Assembly: GCF_035594125.1 (NCBI RefSeq)
Contig: NC_087155.1
Coordinates: 7,000,192 to 7,064,191 of the forward strand
Direction of reading: 5' to 3'
Length of the DNA stretch: 64,000 bases
Origin: Scylla paramamosain
Taxonomy: Eukaryota > Arthropoda > Malacostraca > Decapoda > Portunidae
Part shown: positions 49,625-64,000 of the stretch, piece by piece
How positions within the stretch are numbered: position 1 is the first letter of the stretch
Layout of the letters: every line of letters starts with the position of its first letter
Made by a program: the position numbers and the translations under genes
Notes under the pieces: model-generated
What the model saw: only the letters and a program-made list of their open reading frames with translations
What the model was told of the DNA's origin: nothing
The model's database searches: none

Positions 49625-49658
<34 letters not shown>

Positions 49659-49691
49659 TTCGTGCACGGACGGGTTTTTAAACTTTGATGG

Positions 49692-49693
<2 letters not shown>

Positions 49694-49758
<65 letters not shown>
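49694..49758. repeat. (GA)n microsatellite
   Basis: GA tract; a complementary CT tract lies at 49635-49658, a possible hairpin. Confidence 0.95.
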
Positions 49759-49761
<3 letters not shown>

Positions 49762-49844
49762 AGAATCATGATGAGGAGAGAAAAATTAGCAGGAGTGAGA
49801 GGCGAGGGAGACGAAGGAAGAGGAGATGCAGGGGAAGTAGAGTT

Positions 49845-52100
<2,256 letters not shown>

Positions 52101-52180
<80 letters not shown>
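52101..52180. repeat. (TC)n microsatellite
   Basis: TC tract with one TTC interruption. Confidence 0.95.
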
Positions 52181-52183
<3 letters not shown>

Positions 52184-52619
52184 GCTATCCCAATCTCCCT
52201 TCGTCATTCATCTTTACCCTCATCTTCCTCCTCCACCTGCCTTGTCTCTCTCTTCATTTGTTCCTCCCCAATAAACTCTTACTTGTTCCCGCTCTTCTCA
52301 ACCCAAGCCTCGCCTTCTTTCCATCTCTGTTACGCCGTCTTCTCCTCGCCTTCTTCCTCTCCCCGCGCACGCCGCACCTCCCCGGGGCACGCTGGCTTGG
52401 GTGGCGGCGAGGGGGGGGAGCACACTGGTGGTTGAGGATGAAATGGTAGTTCGAGATTGTACCATTACGCACATAACCGCATCTGAGAGGGTGGAGCGCG
52501 CCGCGTCGAGGGAAGGAGAGAAGAGGCTAGGAGGGAGAAAAAACTGGAGGAATGGAGAGTATAAGAGGGAAGAGTCCTATCTTGGTGTGAAGTGGATGGT
52601 AGCCGTGGAGACACCGGTA

Positions 52620-53480
52620 ACCCGCTAATGGCGCGGCTGTGAGGGCGGTGGCGGTAGGTTTACGAGCGAGGGGCCCGACATCAGGAGACGGGATCACGGC
52701 ATTAGTCCGCTAAACGCCGGTGTTATCACTGCGCTAACCACCTGTTCACACCCGCTGGTATGATGGTATTAGCAAATCATTGCCTCAACATTCAGATGGT
52801 ATCGAAGGGCACTCAGCATGAACGTTTATAATTTGCCTCCGTATCGCCTTCATATCAGACGAGAGGGGAGCGGGGCGGCCCTAGTGGGATCATAGTCTGA
52901 TGCATGGCTCTCTTAAGTGGCGGGAAATACCCTAGTCACGGGCGAGTTAAGGTGGGAATTAAACCACACTGTTGATTCTTTCCAATCTGGCATGAATTTC
53001 GAGTAATGGCTGTCTTCGGGGAGGAAATTGTAGGTAATGGCGAGTCCTTGTCGGAGGAGTGTCCGCACCGCATCAGATAGCCGCCTCGGGTCCCCGCTGC
53101 CCCGTGATCAGCCGGGTATCTCGGCAGCGCGTTGAGATGGTGATGCAAGATTGGCTCCCACACACGACACCCGCTTGCCGCCGGCCACCGCTGTTGCTGC
53201 TACAAGGCGCGAAACTTTGCAGAATACACGAATTAACAACAGTGACAAATCGCCGGCAGCTTGTATCGCCCTGATGGTTGGGTGGAGCGCTGTGGTAAGT
53301 TTCTGGCCACCTGACAGGGATCAGGAGGCCGCCGCCCTTCAGGATGAGAAGCCCGCCGCGCTGCAGGGGGAAGCCACAGGGGGTTGTGCGCCACCTGTGC
53401 TTTTCTCGTAACCGGTATCATTGTGCGGGGCTGAACCATTTGGATCCTGGCCGGTGTGCAAATGTAAGGGTCAAGTTGTT
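52620..53480. promoter_or_regulatory. GC-rich high-complexity island
   Basis: No coding frame is convincing. Composition is like 48600-49560, with CpGs, GCTAACCACCTG, TTTATAATTTGCC and GGTATTAGCAAATCATT-type motifs. Offered only as a candidate regulatory region. Confidence 0.25.
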
Positions 53481-54678
53481 CCTGAATGTAAGAAAAAAAA
53501 AAAAAAATTGCAACCAGTCTTTATACTACCGGAGGAAACTTTGCTCTGTGTTGTGAGGCGCTGGCCACGAGGCACGCCCGAGGCAGGCGGCGGGAGGCGG
53601 GGAACACAGAGGGAAAGAGACAAGTGTTTTACTGGTGGCTCCTCACCCTAGCCCTTCATTAGTACACACACACACACACACACACTAACACACATGCACG
53701 CTATACATAAACAATACACATTTGAAGATACATAGACATTTAATGAAGAGTCGTACCTGTAAAATATATTCCTAATTTGAAACCTTGCTCGCTGTTAGAT
53801 CAGAGTCATCAAGCAATGATTTGATAGTGTTATCTCCTGTGTAGTGACCAGCAATCAGTTGAGGGAGTCAGGGATGAGATGTTAAGGGATGAGGATCTGA
53901 GGTGATGACAGGGTGAAGTACTAAAGGGGTTGGGAGGCTGCAGGACTGGGGACAATGGCCGGGAGGGTGAGGAGTGCTGAACCAAGAGGCCGTGAGCTGC
54001 GAGGATGACGGGTTAAGGTATCAAGAGAGGGGATGAGGGACACAGGGACGTAACAGACAGGTGAGGGGCTGCAGAACTGAGGCATTGGAGGAGGCGGCTG
54101 CTGCAAGTCCTTATAGGGGGAATAAAGGAAGAGGGAATGTCTCTATGGTGAGGCGGATGACCTGCGGCGGATGACCTGGTGGCTGTCCCTCCGTTCTCAT
54201 TTCCTCGTTGAAAAAAGAATTACGCTAAACATGAGTCATCCGGGATTCTCCTCACAATCATTTTCATATCAAACAAATGCGGCGTAATACTGTTAGTCCG
54301 CGCCGTGGCTGCTGTTCCCAGGGTGCGGGAGTCGGCGCGGGGAAAACGTCTCTGGGGCCGCGGGTGGTAGGGGCGGGCCGGGCGGGGTTGGCAGGGGAGC
54401 GAAGCCCTTGTTGCTCGGGGGAGCGTGTATTTGAGTTTGTTTCGACGAGGACCTGTATCGGATTAGTCTAAAGTTAAATTGGTAACCTTTGTCTCCTATT
54501 TAAACATGGCTTCCCGTTCGGAATGGTGTTTGTGAACTCTGGAAAGATCCGACTCGAGGGATATTGGTCTTTGCGAGGTTGCAAATTTGCTTTGAGGTGG
54601 GCGTAGAGACGAGGCACCGCTGCGAGTGTGTTTCGCCGTGTTGTGCAGCACTGGTGATACACGCGTGCGCTCCTGCAT

Positions 54679-54679
<1 letters not shown>
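53481..54679. other. Mixed GC-rich sequence, no gene seen
   Basis: Contains short (CA)n near 53665 and purine-rich sequence 53840-54140. No recognised product. Confidence 0.4.
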
Positions 54680-54728
<49 letters not shown>

Positions 54729-54732
54729 TCAC

Positions 54733-54779
<47 letters not shown>
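54680..54779. repeat. (CA)n microsatellite
   Basis: CA tract interrupted once (TTCACAAAA), 100 bp in total. Confidence 0.95.
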
Positions 54780-54782
<3 letters not shown>

Positions 54783-54789
54783 GGATACA

Positions 54790-55560
54790 CTACACTCTCT
54801 CCAACAAATTGTAGCGAGCGCACAGACAATGACCCGTGATTCTCCCGCTGGTGTCGGCGTGCTCCCCGCAGGCTCGGCGTCACAATGAGATGGAAGTTGC
54901 AATAGACCCGTCTCCCCTTTGAGGCCGCGACCTCCCCAGGGAGGCCGCCTGCATCATTACCAACGACCCTCAGCGCCTGCCCCGCCTCAGCTCTCGATGC
55001 CCTGAAGTTCATGCCCATTCCCTGAAGAGGTGGGGCGAGGGGCAGGCCGAGGTGAAGCGGCGGGGCGGGGCAGGGCAGGCTGGGCGACGAGAGCGCTGCG
55101 GGAACTCGCCAGCCTTGTTTACCTTGGCATCTCTGATCTTGTTTCACCCCGAGGCGCCAAATTTAAACAGTTGAGCTGACGCAAGGGGGGACTAGTGCCG
55201 GCTAATACAATTACTCTGTGATATCATTCGGCACCCCGTCACAAAGGCGGCAAACACAGCGGGGCTTTCGGCGAAATGGGCTCTCGGTGCCGGGGCGGAG
55301 GGCGCCGCCATGAGAACAAGGGACTATCCATCATATGCAGACCTGCCACTGTTGTCATGGCACAGAAAACGGGATCCACCCGACGAAATCACTTTAGCAT
55401 GCAAATTGGGCTGGTGGATCGGTGACTCGAGAAATTAGGATTCTTCTTTGCGCTGGAAATGCCATTATCCGCGGAAATAGATTCCATTATACCTTAGTTT
55501 ACATTATCTCAGGAGAGGGACCCCATTACCCGCCCGTTTACGGCTTGGATGCAGCCTTGG
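54790..55560. promoter_or_regulatory. GC-rich high-complexity island with POU octamer
   Basis: Contains the octamer ATGCAAAT at about 55399-55406, CCATTATCCGCGG and CACAATGAG-type motifs, without a supported open frame. Candidate regulatory sequence only. Confidence 0.25.
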
Positions 55561-55879
55561 TTTTGCCCTTCCCTCCGCCCACCGCTCCCTTCGCCTCCCC
55601 ACACTCCTCGCTGCCTCACACATCAGCCTTCAGAAATCTATAATGATCCCGAAGACGCCGGTCCGATAGGTGATTAGGTCCCCAGGAAATGACGGCTACC
55701 TGGAGCGCCACCCTCTCCCCCCTCTCATCCCGCAGAGCTGCAGACCCCATGACCTACTGCCGACCTGCGCTGACCTTGCTCGTGACCTGCTGGGCGCGGC
55801 TGCTGGATCGTCAAGCTCAGTTCGCCCCGCACCTGGAAAGCTATGAACCTCTCACTATCAAATTTACATACATCCATCT

Positions 55880-56914
55880 ATAATACATTTTGTCTCTTCC
55901 TATCCTGTACCGCTTACTTCTTGTTCGTCTTTCCTCAGTTATCCCTCACTCCCCGCATCACTTGGATTATTCTTACCAATATACTTTTGTTGCTCACTCT
56001 TTTAACAGTTTTTTTTCTTTTGTATTCTCAAATTTCTCATTACTTTTGGTTACTATAGTATTTATTTCAATGACCCTTTTCTCCCCTCTCTTTGTTTTCT
56101 CCCTTTTCTCTCTTGTATCAGTTTTCATCCTCCTTTGACACTCATATGATTTCCTCAGTATTCGTTTTTCTCTTTACGTTCTCTCTTTTCCTTTTTACCA
56201 GTCTTCTATATCCTCCCTAAATTCTGTTTGCCCATTTAGCCTCTCCCTTTCATCTCTGTCCTCTAGTGGCCTTGTTTTCCTCTTCGCGCCTTTCTTTTCC
56301 TCCCCTGCCTTCTATTAGTCTTCCATCTTCTCCAGTGCTTCCTTCTTCCGTCTCTTGCATTTCATCCCCACGCTCCCTCTACCCCCCTAAATTCTTCCCT
56401 ATCGCTCTTGTCCCATCTTGGTCTCCCTTAGTCTTCATCCTCCACTATTCCCCTCTCCCTTCACCTGTAGTATTTGGATCCCTGCTCTCTCTCTGCCCCC
56501 TGTATTCCTTTTCAGCCCCTGTCCCCTAGTCTTCATCCTCCAATGTTCCTCTTCTTTCTCCCTGCTCCCTGTGTTCCGTAAACTCTTCTCCATTGTCCCT
56601 TGTCCTATCACAGCCTCCCCTACTCTATATCCTCTTGTATTCCCTTCTTCCCCCCTTGCATTACACCCCTCTGCTTAAGCCGCCATCGCCCCTTCTTATC
56701 TAGTTTTCCTCTCTCCCTTTCCCCTGCTCCCTCTGTCCCCTTAAGTCTCCTTCTTCGCCCCCGTCCCCTCGCGTCCCCTGAGAGGAGGCGGGTCCAGGCG
56801 CTGGTCACCTCCGCCAAGATGACCATCGCCACCAACTAACTCAATACCAAGCGTCACAACTGGTCCTTATTGATCATTACCTTACCCTCGCCAGCAATCT
56901 TCCTCCTTGTTTTC

Positions 56915-56945
<31 letters not shown>

Positions 56946-57057
56946 GTTTCATAGTTTTACGTTTTCTGTGAGTGCCTCCACGTTTTCTTTCTTTGTTTTG
57001 TTTTTGTGATAATGTTTCAGTCAGTTATTACTTACGTTTTCCTGCATAGTTTCCTTT

Positions 57058-57059
<2 letters not shown>
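55880..57059. other. Long C/T-rich tract, no gene seen
   Basis: About 950 bp of strongly pyrimidine-skewed sequence giving Ser/Pro/Leu frames on the plus strand. I do not regard them as genes. Short (TC)n at 56920-56943. Confidence 0.55.

Positions 57060-57134
<75 letters not shown>
57060..57134. repeat. (TC)n microsatellite
   Basis: TC tract; another at 57213-57241, and (GT)n at 57296-57325. Confidence 0.95.
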
Positions 57135-57137
<3 letters not shown>

Positions 57138-57208
57138 TCCTCTCCTATTCCCTCTTACCCTCTCATTGCATACATCCGTTTGCCTCTCACTCAGCTATTT
57201 TGCCTCTC

Positions 57209-57244
<36 letters not shown>

Positions 57245-57604
57245 ATGGTTAAAAGATAATTGCATTTTGTCAACATAACGTACCTACTCATCCTTCGTGT
57301 GTGTGTGTGTGTGTGTGTGTGTGTTCGGTCATGCGTTTACGTTCATGTACACGTGTCTGTTTCGTGATGTCAACAATAAATTTCCTTTCCGTTATGCCAA
57401 CATTAAATTTCCTTCGTATTATTTCCTCCCTTATCCATCAGCATCACCACTGCCCTTAGGGTGTGTTGTTTTCTGTCACTCCAGTGGGGTGTGGTGTTCT
57501 GCCTCTCATTGATTCAACCTGAGTGAAAAATTAATGGCTTGTTTGGTGTCCTCTGCAGTCAGTGGATATTCGAGGGTAAGTTGCTGAGCACGCTTCACAT
57601 TCCC

Positions 57605-57806
57605 GTATTCTGAAACACTTCCCCAGAACATCCATTCTACATTTGAAAGACTCTAGTTCAAGTTCAACGTGTTTTAAAGGGTAGTTTTAATGACAGATTA
57701 ACAAGATTTCTACATTATTAACAGGAAAAAACACTCTTGGGAACCCGACTAATTATCTACGTGCTCTGAAAATAGTCGTGATGAAAGAGCAAAGCGTTTC
57801 AGAGTT
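57605..57806 (-). mobile_element. Small MITE, family GTATTCAGAAAC, copy 2
   Basis: Inverted copy: starts GTATTCTGAAACACTTCC and ends AAGCGTTTCAGAGTTC; interior has AACAAGATTTCTACATTATT and ACTAATTATCT. The right terminus is mutated. Confidence 0.65.
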
Positions 57807-58029
57807 CGGATCATATTCATGAATAGGCTTTATGACCATTACTCCACTCCGCCTCTTTAGTATCAATGGGATATTGTCAAGTATTTTGGAACTCAAGATA
57901 TGTACACCACCAGAACAGAGATCTAAGGCATTTCCTATAGAGATCAGTCACTGTTATGTAGCAAAGCCTCTTATGGCTCTCCTTGCATTTTACTTCGTTA
58001 ATTTCTGATGCTCAGTTATTTTCGTTTTC

Positions 58030-58860
58030 CAGTAGTTGTATCTGTCAAGGCCGCCGCAGGTCAGGCAGGGATGACGAGACGAGGTGGAAGAGGAGGAAGG
58101 TGGGGGAGGCTCACCAATCAGAGCCTGAAAATGAGTCCCAGTGACAACGCCGCTGCCGCCTGCCACTGATGACCTGCACCCGGGCCACGCGGGGTCTTAC
58201 CTGGTGTGATTACCGCCGGGACGAGGTAACTTCTCGCGCGGCAATTTACCGGGATTTATGCGCTGAATATCGAGTGAGCGGCGGGCGTTGGTCCAAGCGA
58301 CGTAGGGGAGGGTGAGCGTGCAACCCGCCGGCTGTGATCGTCACTTGTCATGGCGGCGGTGATGGATGGGAAATTGTTGTGAGGCTCCCCGCCAGGCCAA
58401 CACGCCCCGCACAACACCCTGCGCTTCCCCGCTCCCTCCCTCACTCCTGCGTGCCTCTTCTTCTTGGCCTACAGGAATTATTGTAGTGTGTGGCCACGAG
58501 GGTGCGACGCTGCCACCCTTGCGTCCTCCCCGCCGCCTTGCTCCTCAATAACATCCTGGCGAGACGTCCTCCGGGGTTCAATTATATCACGGACAGCCTC
58601 TTAGCGCCGTCACGTGGATTGGTTACAGATTATCGAGTGGCCGGGCGGAGTGAGCGGCTGGGAGAGGGAGTGTCCTGGTGAGCGCAAGTGAGCTGTTGGG
58701 ACCACCTGCTGCTCAGGGTGAGGGGTGAGGGGTGAGGCTCCGACTTGGCTGGGGTGACGGGGCGAAGGTGGGTCGGGATGGTGCTATAGTTGAGAGCGTC
58801 GTGGTGAAAGGATTGCGTTGGGGACACGTCCTGGTTGTGTCGGGGCGCCTCACCGGTAGT
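58030..58860. promoter_or_regulatory. CpG-rich island, candidate regulatory region
   Basis: GC-rich with many CpGs (CCCGGGCCACGCGGGG, TTCTCGCGCGGCAATTT, CATGGCGGCGGTGATGG). A GGTGTGATTACCGCC motif is present. No exon recognised in either strand. Confidence 0.25.
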
Positions 58861-59880
58861 TAATTGTTCCAGGTGTAGTACTGTATATCGAACTAAAGAA
58901 TATTGTTTATGGACGAAATGTTGAGTAAATACGAGTTTCCATACATATTCTGTGTCGCGAGCAATTTGATGAGTATTTGTGGAGGCGTGAGTGCGGGAGT
59001 GGCGGCGCGCTCTTCATACTCCCATGCACGCTCGTCTGTATAATCGGTCTTGAGCCACAACTCTTCCCAGCGGCGGGACCTTCTATTCACCTGCCTCCAT
59101 CTATCACCTTCCATTCCCACAGAACTCCGAGGCCACTCAGCCCTCCCCTCGCCCGCCGCCTACCTCCCCGCCTTAGTGTGGGGGTGACGCTTCTGAGACG
59201 GAGCGGGAGGGGAGGGGAGGCGAGGGTTGGACGGGGACTCATCACCAGGAAACACCAATTTGAAGAATCTTGAGTAACATGCACGTGATATTTGTGTGAA
59301 TAATATCAACAATTTACTCCGTTTAAAATTCTCTGCAAATCTAATAATGTAATACCTCATAACCGGTTTTCAGTAAAATTCCACAAATTCATAAGTTATT
59401 CTCTATCCAGAGTCAGAATTATTGCATCTTGAATATCTCGTAAACATCGGACCTCAGAAACAGGTTGCGGGAACAGGCGTGCTGAGGGAGACGAGTGTGG
59501 AGAGTGGCGAGTGTGTGGCGAAGCGAACCGAATGGCGAGTGAGGATCTTGCCAAACGTATTTAATCTTCCAGTCATTAAGTGTATATAAGAAAAAATAAA
59601 TAAAAAAAAAAAAAAAACATACATCCCTGCATCTTTTTTTCGTCGGTTATTCTTCCCACAGTGAATGTCCAGTTACAGAAAGTTTCTTATATTTCAATAT
59701 TTCCTCAGTTTCCTTTTCCCGTAGTCCTTGTTGGTGGAGTGATTCTGGCTCTCATGTGTGAACCTCGAGTTTGGGATAGATGGTGAAGGGAACACAGGCC
59801 TAAGAAGTGAGAGCCTTATTTACTATCATTTAGTTGCGTGCACTGCCTGGCCTCTATCAGCGTCATCAAGAGGCATTTGA

Positions 59881-60095
59881 GTATTCAGAAACGCTTTATT
59901 CTCCCACTATGATTATCTTCAAAGGCCGCAGAAATAATTAGCCTCGTTCTCAACACTGTTACTTTTTTTATAATAATGAGGAAATCTTGTTAATCTCTCA
60001 CTTGAACCATAAAAAACACCATTTAAAAATCCGTATAGCTTCAACTAAATCCTTTTGAAAGTAGGGGAGGTGCGGTACAAAAGTGTTTCAGAATA
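59881..60095 (+). mobile_element. Small MITE, family GTATTCAGAAAC, copy 3
   Basis: Starts GTATTCAGAAACGCTTTATT and ends AAAAGTGTTTCAGAATA; interior ATTATCTTCAAAGGCCGCAG and AATCTTGTTAATCTCTCACT match copy 1 in order. Confidence 0.72.
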
Positions 60096-61381
60096 TGGTC
60101 CTGAGTACGGGTGGAGTTGCCAGTTGCGGCGACCGAGAAGCGCTTATATTAGTACGTATTTGTGTTCTCAACCTTCCCATCATCAGTTTCACTCCAGCAC
60201 CGTATCTCGAGGTGTTTGTCATGCGTCAGACCTGTCATCAAGGGTGTTACAACAAGGAGGAAACGAATCTTAACGAGTGTGGCTGTGTACATGAATCACG
60301 CTCGTCAAAACAATCATGACCCCATCACGCCAAGCGGATCCAAGGAGGCGTTTCTCTCCCCTTCACTGCTCTTGCGTGGCTAAGCTTGTAACTCACTGTA
60401 TAGGCTCTGTATTATATCCTTTCGGTAGTAATTTAACTGTATTTCTCATATTTCATTAGACAGCCTGCAGATGAGTTGTCATGAGCAAAGCATTCATCTT
60501 TTATCTATGGGTGTGGACTTTTCTTAACGTTGATTGCTTCTTGATATTTCCGTTCCCTTGTATCTAATTTTAGCGGAATATTTTCAGGTGCAGATTGTAT
60601 TGTGTTTTTTGTTCGGAGTTAATAGACTCGATAGGAAAATAAGGAAGTAGGGAGGAGTGAGTGAATGAAGGTAGAAGGACAAGAAGGGAGCGGGGGTGAA
60701 CAATAAGTGAGAGGAGTGAGGGAGTGAACAAGTAAATGAAGTGAGAACAGGAAGAATTTAAGCCTAAAGAGTCCACTTCAATATTTAATTAGTAAGTCAG
60801 GCTACGTTTATACGAACAAATACTGAAATAAATCATCATAAGGTTTAATCACGTGTCGTTCATTAATATTTGACAACACATCACACCACTGAGAAAAATA
60901 CGAGGTCCTTAGGCAACCAGATCTTAATGATTCATTCTCACTCGCACTGGTCGAGGCTTCAAACTGCGCACCGAAGCTTGAGCGTGAGCGTGGCGATGGC
61001 GAATATAGGCGATGTAGCATGGACGAGTCTGTAAGATAAGCAGGATACGCGTATTCGAGATGTTAGATGGCGTTTCAGATCCTATTTATCCACTTATAAA
61101 TTCTATGATCTCACTTTCCTTGTGTTCACCAGATGGCAGGAAGACAGAGGAGGAAAGGAAGGAGGGAGGAGGGAAGGGGGGATGAGGAAGGATGGTGTGG
61201 GGGAGATAGTGAGCCGGGACGCCTTGCCCTGGGCGGAGGTGGCTCACGTGTGTGTTGATCAGGTGACAAACTCTCCGTTTCCTGTCGCGGGACTAATGTG
61301 TGGTTTGTGCGACGCGTAATGTGTCTCCTCCCCGCCATTACCCGTTGCGTTGTGTCCACAGGGGAGGAGGGACGCCTGGGG

Positions 61382-61414
<33 letters not shown>

Positions 61415-61894
61415 AATCACCCTCCTGGGCAACCGGTGAGTATGGGGAAGCAGGTGGTGGTGTCTGGCTGGCGTCTCTATCTAGCTGTCTCGTCTCTCCT
61501 TCCTCCTGTTAGGGGTTAACTGTGCCTCTTCCACTTTCCTCCAGTGATTTGTCTGTCGTCGGCGCTACATCCCTTAAGCTCACCACTTTTTCTTTATCGA
61601 TTATTTCTTTGTCATAATTCTCGACTCTCAGTTCCACCCTGGCTGAAGTAAGCGAAAGTAGTAAATTTCCCACGATGAATTTTAGTCGCTAGTCTGAGAC
61701 GTGAGTTTACAAGGAATTTCAAACAACAAAAGATTATTTCGCAACAATGGTTGTAGTTTTAGAGAAAAAAAAAATAACTACAGTATAGGAAAGAACAATG
61801 TAATCCATGTCTGCTAGTATTTGTGGGAGAGGGGTGTAAATGCTTGCTACGATAATCCTCTTTGCTCATAGTGTTTGTGTTAAGATGGAGAGAC
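60096..61894. other. Unique sequence, no gene seen
   Basis: Contains a (CA)n tract at about 61384-61412. No open frame resembles a known protein. Confidence 0.45.
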
Positions 61895-62350
61895 AAAGCA
61901 TTTCGTCGTATCATCTTTCCTCTGTCATCAGCCTCTCGCTTTTCGCCGCAATGTTGAGTCTCTTGCGATTTTCTATCGTTTCTTTCACGCTAACTGGTTT
62001 TCTGATCTTGCTAACTGCGTGTCTCTCCTCCTCCCGCGGCCTCGCCGAACGAAACTTTCTATGTTTTCTCCCTTATTCTGTCCACCACTTTAATGCAAGA
62101 ATTAATCAGTATTTTGAATCTTACATTTCTCTTATTAGCAAACTCTTGACGCTCCCTGCCTCATCCTGTATCTCTCCCAGCTTATGACTTCAACACTTCA
62201 GGAGGGAAGTTTCAAGACACTTCTCTAATTTTAATTAATCTTTCTTTGACTGTACCCTATTAGGACCTGCACCTTCAGTGGGCCTTTTTTGTATATAACT
62301 TTTGTTGCCTCAGGCTAGAGACCATCATACATTAAAAAAAAAAAAATACT
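61895..62350 (+). mobile_element. LINE fragment I, old 3' end
   Basis: Plus-strand, heavily diverged C-terminal end of the main LINE family (LILLTACLSSSRGLAERNF frame, landmarks GTTTTCTGATCTTGCTAACT and GCCTCATCCTGTATCTCTCC), ending CATACATTAAAAAAA. Older than copies B, D and E. Confidence 0.75.
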
Positions 62351-63532
62351 AATCCTTCTGTGGCAAACCATAAAAGTAGCGTTAGCTGGTATCTTTCAAA
62401 TAAGATAATCTCTCCTTTTGTTCATCCATCCATTCATCATCGTAAGCAATAGTTAAGCCTTCATGTTTATTGTCTAATATAGTGAGACTCTCTGATTTAT
62501 CTTCTTATTATAACGTTGTAACTATATTTGAATGTCATTTCAATTATTTAAAATAGCTGCTGATATGATCTCCCCACAGCTGTGGTGACGGGCGCGGGCA
62601 GGTGCTGCTTGAGGGTCACATGGGTACTGTCGCAAGGCCGTCCTGGTGCCACGCTTTGAGGGCAGGACGCGATGGGCAGACCTTGATGAAGCGCTTATGT
62701 GGCCCTCCAGCCAGCGCTTCCACCTCATCACCACCACCACAGGGCCACCACCACCACCACCGCCGTTTGAAGTAAGAGTGGATGATATTTTATGAATACT
62801 TATTTCGTATTGTATCTCAGCTTTCTTATTTTCAAGTAGTGTCTTATTAGGTTATACGCTGTCCATTTTTTTCTTAATATTCGTACGTAGAAGTTATGCC
62901 GTTGATGTAAAGTAGATTGCCATTCGAGGAGGAGGAGGAGGAGGAGGAGGAGGGCTGTATTAAGATAAGTCATAACCCTTGTCTCGAAAAATAACCACGC
63001 CTCGAATCAGTGATTGAAGTCTCGTTTCCTCGCTTTCGCCTGCCTGCTGCGCCATGTAAGATTTTAAAAGTTGTATGATTGATAGATAATAACATTTTGT
63101 GAGGTTTACGTATTACTCAGTGTTAATCAGACTTTATTTACTTAGAGTGGAAAGCAATGCAGTGCTGCCAGCAGTACCTCGAGTATCATAATGTAACTTT
63201 CACATCATACTGTCACAGGTCGCTGCCTTTACTACACGCAAGGCTGTGCAGAGTACAAGTTTGTAACATACGAGTTGGAAAAGTAGACGCAAGAAACCTT
63301 TCCATAAAAGATATCTGATAAGAGTATAGAAGCCAATACAGAAGAGGAGGGCTGAGGATGTAGCTCAGCTTCTCTCCAATCGTACAATTGCCGCATCGTT
63401 GCCGATCTTCTTATTTGAACCCGCTAACTACTACACCCCTTCTATCAACGCATAGATTTAGTGCACTACTTGCTGCAGGTTCTTTATCCATGCTCCACCC
63501 TTCCCACTTATGTTTCTCCCGAGTATTATGCA
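62351..63532. other. Unique sequence, no confident gene
   Basis: Holds (CAC)n at about 62724-62761 and (GAG)n at 62930-62953. A weak acceptor-plus-open-frame at 62580 is discussed among the rejected items. Confidence 0.4.
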
Positions 63533-63718
63533 TCATAGTCTAATAAGCCGCTTTCTCCGCACCGGACCCTGTTTCGCGTCAGTCGGTGGTCTCGAAGCAG
63601 GCAAATGAAGCTGGTACTGCCGCCTCGCATCGCCCCCAAAGACCGCCGCGAGAGTGAGCGCTACGACCAGTAAATAGCACGATAAGTAATGATAAGTGAT
63701 GGCGCACCTCGAGGCCAT
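63533..63718 (-). CDS. Possible first exon of a small secreted peptide
   Basis: A 61-codon frame from ATG at 63718. Residues 1-28 look like a signal peptide: MASRCAITYHYLSCYLLVVA continues LTLAAVFGG, with hydrophobic core LLVVALTLAAVF and small residues for cleavage. The rest is ARRQYQLHLPASRPPTDAKQ followed by GPVRRKRLIRL, with dibasic and RRKR sites like a peptide-hormone precursor. It either ends at TGA 63533 or is spliced before it. No family recognised. An Inr/TATA-like arrangement lies 170 bp upstream. Confidence 0.35.
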   Translation of the reverse strand: MASRCAITYHYLSCYLLVVALTLAAVFGGDARRQYQLHLPASRPPTDAKQGPVRRKRLIRL

Positions 63719-63884
63719 GGGAGGGACGGGAATAATGTTGAGGTTCACAAGTAAAGGAGGTCGCCGCTCCATCACACCGCCGCCGCCTTTCCTGATAAGG
63801 TGGAGTGCTGGCCGCGAGATATTTTTTCGTCCCCACCACTCCTCCAAGCACTGCACAGGCGTGGAACACTCTGCTTGTCTTATA

Positions 63885-63913
63885 CTGATCAATTTCCCAG
63901 AAAGAAAAATATC
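63885..63913 (-). promoter_or_regulatory. Candidate core promoter: TCAGT initiator plus TATA-like box
   Basis: On the minus strand ATATTTTT (63906-63913) is followed about 25 bases later by GATCAGTATAAG with the arthropod initiator TCAGT at 63885-63889. Spacing fits a TATA-Inr promoter for the small peptide frame at 63533-63718. Confidence 0.3.
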
Positions 63914-64000
63914 ACATCGTAAAAGGAAGGTATGCTCAAAGTTTTAGGCCCCTCCCCTCCCCCCAACCACACAGTGACCGGGTTTCACCACCACTACCAC

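Noticed and set aside
55890..56839. Several Ser/Pro/Leu-rich frames
   Set aside because: Consequence of a long C/T-skewed tract without start, splice or domain evidence.
62580..62774. Possible exon after CTCCCCACAG with a 64-codon open frame
   Set aside because: Acceptor-like start but the frame resembles no known protein and runs into a CAC trinucleotide tract; no donor or partner exon.
63355..63425. tRNA-like A box (TGTAGCTCAGC) and weak B box
   Set aside because: The B box TTTGAACCCGC is poor and no cloverleaf can be drawn; chance or an old SINE scrap.

Overview
The window looks like a decapod crustacean genome, most likely a brachyuran crab. The basis is an arthropod-type spliced gene, many very long dinucleotide microsatellites, a short interstitial run of the arthropod telomere unit, and repeated copies of one crab-like non-LTR retrotransposon. 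Nothing bacterial, phage or organellar was seen. No database search was possible, so family names rest on motifs read from translations.

Region 1 (1-14.1 kb) holds the only gene recognised with confidence: the last seven exons of an EIF2AK4/GCN2-like eIF2-alpha kinase on the + strand (3762-13649). They cover the HisRS-like tail and the ribosome-binding C-terminus. All seven exons join in phase into 316 codons plus stop. The 5' part of the gene lies left of the window. Its introns carry a full-length antisense LINE, a dead Tc1/mariner copy and a 257-bp compound microsatellite.

Region 2 (14.1-38 kb) is a graveyard of mobile elements. It contains a ~1-kb palindrome with a PIF/Harbinger-like element (with a MADF remnant) inserted in one arm, further LINE copies, a long inverted repeat around (TA)n next to telomere-like repeats, an unclassified TIR transposon inside (TA)n, CR1-like LINE tails with 8-bp terminal repeats, a head-to-tail LINE pair, an AT-rich satellite, and two Penelope-like fragments in opposite orientation.

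Region 3 (38.1-39.6 kb) has a GC-rich terminal exon of an unrecognised protein ending in a KH-like fold. Two related minisatellites (43-bp and 31-bp units) follow it directly.

Region 4 (39.6-64 kb) is mostly non-coding. Microsatellites and pyrimidine-rich tracts alternate with GC-rich, high-complexity islands (48.6-49.6, 52.6-53.5, 54.8-55.6, 58.0-58.9 kb) that resemble cis-regulatory DNA. A ~2.3-kb inverted repeat brackets the first island. At the right edge, on the - strand, is a possible first exon of a small secreted peptide with a TATA-like/Inr promoter.

The clearest biology is mobile-element history. Several insertions can be dated relative to each other because an unoccupied copy of the target lies in the same window.
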